Assembly: GCA_021815525.1 (NCBI GenBank)
Contig: JAKAGN010000231.1
Span: 1 to 5,272, forward strand
Direction of reading: 5' to 3'
DNA: 5,272 nt
Source: Deltaproteobacteria bacterium
Lineage (GTDB): Bacteria > Desulfobacterota > Desulfobacteria > Desulfobacterales > Desulfatibacillaceae
Shown in pieces: positions 1-4,029 of the stretch. Within the stretch, counting starts at the first letter, position 1, and every line of letters begins with the position of its first letter. The position numbers and the translations under genes are program-made. The notes under the pieces are model-generated. The model was given only the letters and a program-made list of their open reading frames with translations. It was not told where the DNA came from and did no database searches.

Positions 1-1
1 T

Positions 2-718
2 TCAGGACTTCTTGGACTTGTGGGTGACGGGCCGGGTGCGGAGGAGCACGTAGGTGGCGCCCGCGCCGCCGTCCACGGAGCGGGCGGAGGCGAAGGCGAT
101 GACCCACTTGCGCCAGACGCCGCGGGTAAGGCGGTACAGGACGCGGTTCTTGAGCACCGGCTCGTTCCGGGAGGAGCGGCCCCGGCCGTGGACCAGGAGC
201 ACGGCCCGGCGGCCGGCGGCTATGGCGTCCTTCAGGAAGGCGTCGAGGGCCTCCTCGGCCTCCTCGGCCAGCATTCCGTGGAGGTCGATGTGGGCCTGGA
301 TGGAGAACTCGCCGGCGTGGAGGCGCGCCGGGGTGTCGGGGGGCGCGCCGTAGCCCGCGCCCTCGATGTACTCGCCGGTGTGGGACACCACGAAGCCGGA
401 GCCGCCGCCTATTAGCTCCGCGAGCTGGGCCAGGGCCTCGGCCTCGGGGTCCTCGGGGGCTTCCTCGCGGGGGGTGATGGGGCCGGGCTTGCGGGGCTCG
501 GTCTTGGGAGCGCCCGAAAGGGGCCTCACGTCGGTGGTCCACATGGCGAAGAGAAGCTCGTCCTCGCGTTCGGGCTCAAGCTTCGGGGGCGGCGGGGGCG
601 GCGCTTTCGGGGGCGCGGGGGGAGGCGGGGCCGGTTTTTTCTTCCGGTCCTTGTCGTCAACAAGCCCGCGCAAGGCCTCGAAAGGCGTGTTGAATCCCTC
701 GGATTTTTTGGATTTCAT
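2..718 (-). CDS. Smr-domain protein with proline-rich N-terminal linker
   Basis: Complete 238-residue protein; its stop lies at the very left edge. The C-terminal part (about residues 138-230) is a Smr domain: DLHG at 145-148, HGRG at 177-180 and a GAGATYVLL strand near the end, the hallmarks of stand-alone Smr proteins and of the MutS2 C-terminus. Residues 52-67 (ELLFAMWTTDVRPL) match the short conserved AM..VRPL element that precedes Smr in many proteobacterial proteins. Residues 29-46 are a lysine/alanine-punctuated polyproline tract, probably a flexible linker. Smr domains are nucleic-acid endonucleases; E. coli SmrB cleaves mRNA at collided ribosomes. Whether this protein acts on RNA or DNA cannot be told from sequence. 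The first ATG gives a good family N-terminus but has no clear Shine-Dalgarno. The gene lies 76 bp downstream of the small cysteine protein on the same strand and may be co-transcribed. The family call is solid; the cellular role is inferred. Confidence 0.9.
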   Translation of the reverse strand: MKSKKSEGFNTPFEALRGLVDDKDRKKKPAPPPPAPPKAPPPPPPKLEPEREDELLFAMWTTDVRPLSGAPKTEPRKPGPITPREEAPEDPEAEALAQLAELIGGGSGFVVSHTGEYIEGAGYGAPPDTPARLHAGEFSIQAHIDLHGMLAEEAEEALDAFLKDAIAAGRRAVLLVHGRGRSSRNEPVLKNRVLYRLTRGVWRKWVIAFASARSVDGGAGATYVLLRTRPVTHKSKKS

Positions 719-744
719 GGCTTGGCCGCGGGCCCGTGCGAAAG

Positions 745-757
745 GGGACGCTCCCCG
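745..757 (-). other. short GC hairpin between the small protein gene and smr
   Basis: A 5-bp stem (GGGGA/TCCCC) with a 3-nt loop, followed on the minus strand by only TTTC. It could attenuate transcription entering the Smr gene, but the stem is short and the T-tract weak, so it is not a convincing intrinsic terminator. The rest of the 719-794 spacer is GC-rich with no recognisable promoter or strong ribosome binding site. Confidence 0.25.
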
Positions 758-794
758 TGAGGGCGGCTGGGCTGGGGAGGGAAAAGCCTGCCCT

Positions 795-995
795 TCAGGA
801 GGTTTCCCTGGACAGCGCCAGCATCATTGCGCCCGGGTGCTCGGCGGCGTCGGCGTCGGCGCGGCCGGCTCCCGCGGACTTCCTTTTCTTGAGGCAGGCC
901 TTGTCCTTGCGGACCACGGCGCAGACCTTGGGGTTGTAATATTCCCGGCAGTTTACGGGATTGTATAGGGGGCATTCGGGATGTTTTTCCGCCAT
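795..995 (-). CDS. small four-cysteine protein of unknown function
   Basis: A 66-residue protein starting at the ATG at 995-993, chosen because GGAG sits 6 nt upstream. A TTG at 1046-1044 would add 17 residues and also has a GGAG about 5 nt upstream, but that site is buried in an inverted repeat, so the ATG is preferred. Cysteines fall at 8, 16, 25 and 34 (C-x7-C-x8-C-x8-C). The core holds a tandem motif, YNPVNC (11-16) and YNPKVC (20-25), followed by a lysine/arginine-rich stretch and a low-complexity Ala/Gly/Asp tail. No signal peptide or membrane segment is visible, so it is probably cytoplasmic. The four cysteines could bind zinc or an Fe-S cluster, but the spacing matches no metal site I recognise. 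The gene precedes smr on the same strand and diverges from the ModE-like gene. That it is real rests on the RBS, the motif repeat and its fit between neighbours; no function is assigned. Confidence 0.62.
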   Translation of the reverse strand: MAEKHPECPLYNPVNCREYYNPKVCAVVRKDKACLKKRKSAGAGRADADAAEHPGAMMLALSRETS

Positions 996-1022
996 GGGAA
1001 GCTCCAGTCCGTTTATCTTGAA

Positions 1023-1058
1023 GGCGGAGTCCGCCCCTTGTTGCAAGGCGGCTCCGCC
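1023..1058. repeat. imperfect inverted repeat / stem-loop in the leader of the small protein
   Basis: The outer arms GGCGGAG (1023-1029) and CTCCGCC (1052-1058) are perfectly complementary. After a single T bulge, CCGCC (1031-1035) pairs with GGCGG (1047-1051), giving a 12-bp stem that a further TTG/CAA pairing can extend after a CC bulge. Each arm is itself near-palindromic (GGCGGA-G-TCCGCC and GGCGG-CT-CCGCC), so the site could also be read as two adjacent dyads. It lies just upstream of the preferred ATG of the small gene. It is followed by TTTT on the plus strand only after GGA, so a terminator role is doubtful. As RNA it would be a stable 5'-UTR hairpin that hides the GGAG serving the alternative TTG start. 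Confidence 0.6.
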
Positions 1059-1069
1059 GGATTTTGACC

Positions 1070-1097
1070 ATTATCACAATCCCCTCCTCTTTGCAAG
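1070..1097 (-). promoter_or_regulatory. candidate promoter for the small protein gene
   Basis: On the minus strand an extended -10, TG-T-GATAAT (hexamer at 1075-1070, 5 of 6 to TATAAT), lies 16 nt after a weak -35-like CTTGCA (1097-1092). Transcription would begin near 1063 and place the inverted repeat in the untranslated leader. The -10 is good and the -35 poor; this is a consensus match by eye only. Confidence 0.4.
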
Positions 1098-1119
1098 AAC
1101 GGGAAGATGGTGGTATGAA
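1091..1119 (+). promoter_or_regulatory. candidate promoter for the ModE-like regulator
   Basis: TTGCAA (1091-1096, 4 of 6 to TTGACA) and TATGAA (1114-1119, 4 of 6 to TATAAT) are separated by 17 nt, predicting a start near 1126 and a leader of about 57 nt. The TTGCAA hexamer is self-complementary and overlaps the -35 region proposed for the opposite strand. Confidence 0.35.
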
Positions 1120-1182
1120 ACGGACCTTGAAACCTTTTCCGGGGCCGTTTTCCGAAAGACCCCTAACCCGATGGGGGGAAAC

Positions 1183-1560
1183 ATGAGCGAAAAAGCCGCC
1201 GTATCCGGCAAACCCCTCCGCGCCCGCGTGGGGCTTCGGCTGTGGCTCGAAACCGACGACGGCGTCCTGGTGGGGCCGGGGCGGGTGGAGCTTCTGCGGA
1301 AGGTGGACGAGCTGGGCTCCATCAAGAAGGCCGCCGAGGCCATGAGCATGTCCTACCGGGCCGCATGGGGCAAGATCAAGAAGACCGAGGACGTTTTGGG
1401 GGAAAAGATCGTTTCGCCCAGGGGCAGCAACCGCCGCGGCTGCGGCTTGACCGACGCAGGCCGGGCGCTTCTTTCGGGTTTTTTGGCCCTGCAGTCCGAG
1501 GTGCTTGCCAACGCCCGGGAATCCGCGGCCACCGCCTTTTCCTGGGTGGAGAAACCATAA
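1183..1560 (+). CDS. ModE-like winged-helix transcriptional regulator, DNA-binding domain only
   Basis: A 125-residue protein matching the N-terminal LysR-type winged helix of ModE. Residues 12-25 (RARVGLRLWLETDD) form the opening strand. The HTH covers about 35-70 (GSIKKAAEAMSMSYRAAWGKIK), and the wing ends in SPRGSNRRGCGLTDAGRALL at about 78-97. Canonical E. coli ModE adds two C-terminal Mop/TOBE modules that bind molybdate or tungstate; these are absent here, leaving only a short helical tail. The ATG at 1183 was chosen because GGGGGGAA lies just upstream; another in-frame ATG at 1171 lies in that ribosome-binding stretch. Placement 80 bp before tupA on the same strand strongly suggests control of tungstate uptake. 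Tungstate-responsive ModE-superfamily regulators (TunR) have been described in sulfate reducers and this may be one, but I cannot confirm that from sequence. How it senses ligand is unknown. Confidence 0.85.
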   Translation: MSEKAAVSGKPLRARVGLRLWLETDDGVLVGPGRVELLRKVDELGSIKKAAEAMSMSYRAAWGKIKKTEDVLGEKIVSPRGSNRRGCGLTDAGRALLSGFLALQSEVLANARESAATAFSWVEKP

Positions 1561-1574
1561 CATCTGTGTCTGCC

Positions 1575-1604
1575 TTGACATATGTCCGCCGGAGCGCTAA
1601 TAAG
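1575..1604 (+). promoter_or_regulatory. promoter of tupABC
   Basis: A perfect TTGACA -35 (1575-1580) is followed 18 nt later by AATAAG (1599-1604, 4 of 6 to TATAAT). It lies in the 80-bp gap between the regulator and tupA and would give a leader of about 30 nt. It suggests the transporter can be transcribed separately from the regulator. Confidence 0.5.
1577..1586. promoter_or_regulatory. 10-bp palindrome overlapping the tupA -35: candidate operator
   Basis: GACATATGTC is a perfect 10-bp dyad that overlaps the last four bases of the -35 hexamer and runs into the spacer. A dimer bound there would occlude RNA polymerase, as expected for repression by the adjacent ModE-like protein. No second copy is evident upstream of the regulator. 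It is short enough to have arisen by chance. Confidence 0.4.
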
Positions 1605-1628
1605 CCCGCAAGCGGTCAACAACATCTC

Positions 1629-1635
1629 AAGGAGG
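1629..1635 (+). promoter_or_regulatory. consensus ribosome binding site of tupA
   Basis: AAGGAGG, a full Shine-Dalgarno, sits 5 nt before the ATG at 1641. It fixes the tupA start and indicates strong translation of the binding protein, as is usual for the soluble component of an importer. It is clearly stronger than the sites before tupB and tupC. Confidence 0.85.
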
Positions 1636-1640
1636 CATCC

Positions 1641-2477
1641 ATGCGCAGGCTTACAGGTCTATTGCTTCTTCTCGCCGCCGCCGGCTTTGTCCTGGCGGCT
1701 CTTCCCGGCCCGGCCCCGGCCGGCGAGACCCTCATGATGGCCACCACCACCAGCACCCAGGACTCGGGGCTTCTGGACTACATCGCGCCGGTTTTCGAGA
1801 AGGAGACCGGGATCACGCTGCGCTGGACCGCCGTGGGCACCGGAAAGGCCCTCGAGCACGGCAAGAACTGCGACGTGGACGTGCTTTTGGTTCACGCCCC
1901 CGCGGCCGAGAAGAAGTTCGTGGAGGAAGGGTTCGGCGTGGAGCGCCGCCAGGTCATGTACAACGATTTCATCCTGGTGGGGCCCAAGGCCGATCCGGCC
2001 GGCGTCAAGGGCAAGACGGCCGCCGAGGCCTTGAAGACCCTCGCCGTCAAAAAGGCCGTGTTCGTTAGCCGGGGCGACGAGTCCGGCACCCACAAGGCAG
2101 AAAAGGACCTGTGGAAGGCCTGCGGCATGACGCTTCCCGACAAGGAAACCTGGTACCTCGCAGCCGGGCGGGGCATGATGCAGACCCTCATCATGGCGGG
2201 CGAGCGCGGAGGCTACACCCTGGTGGACCGCGGCACCTGGATCAAGTACCTTTCCAAGGAAAAGGACAAGGCGACCCTTGCCGTGATGGTGGAGGGCGAC
2301 AAGCCCCTCAGGAACCAGTACAGCGTGATGATGGTGAACCCGGCCCGCTGCCCGCAGGTCAAGAAGGCCGCGGCCCAGCGTTTTCTCGACTGGTGGGTGT
2401 CGCCCTCGACGCAAAAGCTCATCGCGGGCTACACTCTCGAAGGCAAGCAGCTTTTCTTCCCCAACGCCGGAAAGTAG
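1641..2477 (+). CDS. tupA: TupA, periplasmic tungstate-binding protein of the ABC importer
   Basis: A 278-residue protein with a Sec signal: MRR, a hydrophobic core at about 4-21 and a likely cleavage after APA (residue 27). No lipobox cysteine is present, so it should be soluble in the periplasm. It binds oxyanions and delivers them to TupB. TupA hallmarks are clear: ATTTSTQDSGLLD at 34-46 (oxyanion-binding loop), VGTGKAL at 65-71, DVDVLLVHAPAAE at 78-90, VMYNDFILVGP at 105-115, SRGDESGTHKAE at 143-154 and YTLVDRGTW at 192-200. These separate it from ModA (molybdate) and PstS (phosphate). Tungstate preference is known for the family and inferred here. The segment before DVDVLL reads GKNC rather than the shorter GDA-type sequence common in the family, a minor variant. 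Length is normal. tupB follows 11 nt after the stop. Confidence 0.93.
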   Translation: MRRLTGLLLLLAAAGFVLAALPGPAPAGETLMMATTTSTQDSGLLDYIAPVFEKETGITLRWTAVGTGKALEHGKNCDVDVLLVHAPAAEKKFVEEGFGVERRQVMYNDFILVGPKADPAGVKGKTAAEALKTLAVKKAVFVSRGDESGTHKAEKDLWKACGMTLPDKETWYLAAGRGMMQTLIMAGERGGYTLVDRGTWIKYLSKEKDKATLAVMVEGDKPLRNQYSVMMVNPARCPQVKKAAAQRFLDWWVSPSTQKLIAGYTLEGKQLFFPNAGK

Positions 2478-2488
2478 CCGGAAAAGCC

Positions 2489-3208
2489 GTGGACTATCTC
2501 CTTGAAGGGCTCGTGACGGCCGTTAAGCTTCTTTTCTCGGGCGACGAGTCAACCTGGTCCGCGGTCTGGGCCACCGTGAAGGTGTCGGCCCTTTCCATGT
2601 CGGTGAGCCTGGCCCTGGGCGTTCCCGCGGGCTTCGTCTTAGGCTACGCGCGGTTTCCCGGCCGCAAGGCCCTGCGCCTGGTATCCGACACCTTCATGGC
2701 GCTCCCGACGGTCCTGATCGGGCTTCTGGTCTACGCCTTCATCTGCCGGCGCGGTCCCCTGGGAGGGCTGGGGCTCCTCTTCACCCTCCGGGGGATCGCG
2801 GTGGGCCAGGCCATGCTGGCCCTTCCCATCGTGGCCTCCCTCACGGCCGAGGCCTTGGAGGGCCAGGACCCCCGCGTCCGCGACACCCTCCTAACCCTTG
2901 GCGCAAGCCGTTCCCGGCTCGCCTCCGGGACTCTTTTCGAGGCCCGGCACGCGGTCATGGCGGCGGCCGTGAACGCCTACGGCCGCGTCTCCACGGAGGT
3001 GGGCATCTCCCTCATGGTGGGCGGCAACATAAAGTGGCAGACCCGCACCATCACCACCGCCATAAGCCTCGAAACCGGAATGGGAGAGTTCGCCACAGGC
3101 ATCGCCCTTGGCTTGATCCTTCTCCTCATGGCCTTCGCGGTTAACATCTCCCTCTCCTTCTTCCGCCGCCGCGCCGGCCTGGCCCTCACGGGGGGAGGCG
3201 CGTCGTGA
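2489..3208 (+). CDS. tupB: TupB, tungstate ABC transporter permease
   Basis: A 239-residue inner-membrane protein starting with GTG. The start is chosen because the resulting N-terminus (MDYLLEGLVTAVKLLFSGD) matches the family and lies 11 nt after tupA; the Shine-Dalgarno is weak (GGAAAA). Hydrophobic segments are visible at about 25-53, 67-86, 102-122, 155-176 and 204-225, as in a BPD_transp_1 permease. The cytoplasmic coupling loop (EAA-like region that docks on the ATPase) is DTLLTLGASRSRLASGTLFEARHAV, about 132-156, with the conserved LGAS and glycine spacing. VSTEVGISLMVGGN at 167-180 and the TRTITTAISLETG segment that follows are typical of Tup/Mod permeases. Its tail is Gly/Arg-rich. 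It forms the membrane pore of the importer and depends on TupC. Its stop overlaps the GTG of a 10-codon mini-ORF leading to tupC. Confidence 0.92.
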   Translation: MDYLLEGLVTAVKLLFSGDESTWSAVWATVKVSALSMSVSLALGVPAGFVLGYARFPGRKALRLVSDTFMALPTVLIGLLVYAFICRRGPLGGLGLLFTLRGIAVGQAMLALPIVASLTAEALEGQDPRVRDTLLTLGASRSRLASGTLFEARHAVMAAAVNAYGRVSTEVGISLMVGGNIKWQTRTITTAISLETGMGEFATGIALGLILLLMAFAVNISLSFFRRRAGLALTGGGAS

Positions 3209-3237
3209 AAAAGGATGTGCGAAAGGCGAGCCATTGA
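3205..3237 (+). other. 10-codon mini-ORF bridging tupB and tupC
   Basis: GTG at 3205-3207 overlaps the tupB stop (GTGA) and opens a frame reading MKKDVRKASH that ends with TGA at 3235-3237, which in turn overlaps the TTG start of tupC (TTGA). Ribosomes ending tupB could therefore re-initiate twice. It may be a translational relay, or only coincidental codons in a 25-nt gap; it is too short to judge by coding content. Confidence 0.3.
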
Positions 3238-3923
3238 GCGGTGAATCCCCCCTCTACGTCCTTGAAAACATCGCCGCGGCCCACGGGGGGCGGACCGTGC
3301 TCCGGATCGGCGCCCTTGAAATCCGGCGCGGCGAGGCCCTGGGCCTGGTGGGCCCCAACGGCTCGGGAAAGACCACGCTCCTCCGGATACTGGCCTTCCT
3401 GGACGTTCCGGCCTCTGGAAGGCTTTTCTTCGACGGCCGCGAGATGCACCCCGGCCCGGGAAACGGGGCGGGGGAGATGACCGCCGCGCGCCGGCGCGCC
3501 ACGCTGCTCCTCCAGGAGCCCTACCTGTTGCGGCGCTCGGTCTTCGAGAACGTGGCCTACGGCCTGAAAGCGCGGGGAAAGAGGAAGGGCCTGGCGGAAG
3601 CGGTGAACGCGGCCCTCGATGCCGTTGGCCTTCCGCCGGCAAGCTTCGCCTCAAGGCTGTGGTTCGAGCTTTCGGGCGGCGAAAAAAGCCGCGTTGCACT
3701 GGCCGCGCGTCTTGCCGTCCAACCGGAGGCGCTTCTCCTGGACGAGCCCAGCGCGAACCTAGACGCCGAAAGCGCCCTGGCCGTGCGGGACGCGGCGGCT
3801 GCGGCCCGATCCTCTCTGGGTGCGACGCTGGTGGTGGCCGGCCACCACCACGAGTGGATGAAGGGCCTGTGCGACCGCTTCGTGGACCTTAGCGCCCTTT
3901 CGGACGGACGGGAATCCCGGTAG
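3234..3923 (+). CDS. tupC: TupC, tungstate ABC transporter ATP-binding protein
   Basis: A 229-residue ABC ATPase that powers tungstate import on the cytoplasmic side of TupB. Motifs in order: Walker A GPNGSGKTT at 40-48, Q-loop LLLQEPYL at 91-98, signature LSGGEKSRVALAARL at 146-160, Walker B ALLLDEP at 166-172 with the catalytic Glu at 171, D-loop SANLD at 173-177, and H-loop VVAGHHHEW at 200-208. The H-loop reads GHH rather than the usual THD, but a histidine is in place. No C-terminal TOBE domain follows, unlike ModC, which supports Tup over Mod. The start is TTG: no in-frame ATG or GTG lies nearby upstream, and the family N-terminus (LYVLENIAAAHGG, here 7-19) begins at this point. AGG 7 nt upstream is a modest ribosome binding site. 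The gene ends about 20 nt before the terminator hairpin, closing the operon. Confidence 0.92.
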   Translation: MSGESPLYVLENIAAAHGGRTVLRIGALEIRRGEALGLVGPNGSGKTTLLRILAFLDVPASGRLFFDGREMHPGPGNGAGEMTAARRRATLLLQEPYLLRRSVFENVAYGLKARGKRKGLAEAVNAALDAVGLPPASFASRLWFELSGGEKSRVALAARLAVQPEALLLDEPSANLDAESALAVRDAAAAARSSLGATLVVAGHHHEWMKGLCDRFVDLSALSDGRESR

Positions 3924-3943
3924 AAGACTTTGCCCGAAACGGA

Positions 3944-3986
3944 AAGGGGGGAGCCGGAACCCCGGCCCCCCCCTTGTCTCGTTTTC
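3944..3986. terminator. bidirectional intrinsic terminator between tupC and sat
   Basis: AAGGGGGG (3944-3951) pairs with CCCCCCTT (3968-3975), and GCCGG (3953-3957) with CCGGC (3962-3966), around an AACC loop and a single A-C mismatch: 13 bp of mostly GC stem. On the plus strand a T-rich tail with TTTT (3982-3985) follows; on the minus strand the stem is followed by TTTCCGTTTC. It should stop both the tup transcript and the convergent sat transcript. Confidence 0.8.
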
Positions 3987-4029
3987 TTCATGCCGGCGCT
4001 CGAACGGCAACGCCTTCCGGACGGCCCGG

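Noticed and set aside
961..1182. Upstream extension of the ModE-like ORF by 74 codons
   Set aside because: The extension lacks family similarity and crosses both candidate promoters and the inverted repeat; the ATG at 1183 has the ribosome binding site and the expected N-terminus.
1115..1186. 23-codon leader ORF (MKRTLKPF...) whose TGA overlaps the regulator ATG
   Set aside because: The ATGA overlap is attractive, but the start has no good Shine-Dalgarno, uses AGA and CTA codons atypical of the neighbours, and lies inside the proposed -10 element.
715..1581. 288-residue minus-strand ORF spanning the small gene, the intergenic region and the regulator
   Set aside because: It overlaps the well-supported ModE-like gene antisense and the small gene in another frame, has low-complexity Arg/Gly/Pro content and no recognisable domain; it is a product of high GC.
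1659..2414. 251-residue minus-strand ORF antisense to tupA
   Set aside because: His/Gly/Leu-rich antisense shadow of a gene with clear TupA motifs; no domain of its own.
2977..3699. 240-residue minus-strand ORF antisense to tupB and tupC
   Set aside because: Arg/Pro/Ser-rich composition typical of GC-rich antisense frames, and it crosses two strongly supported genes.
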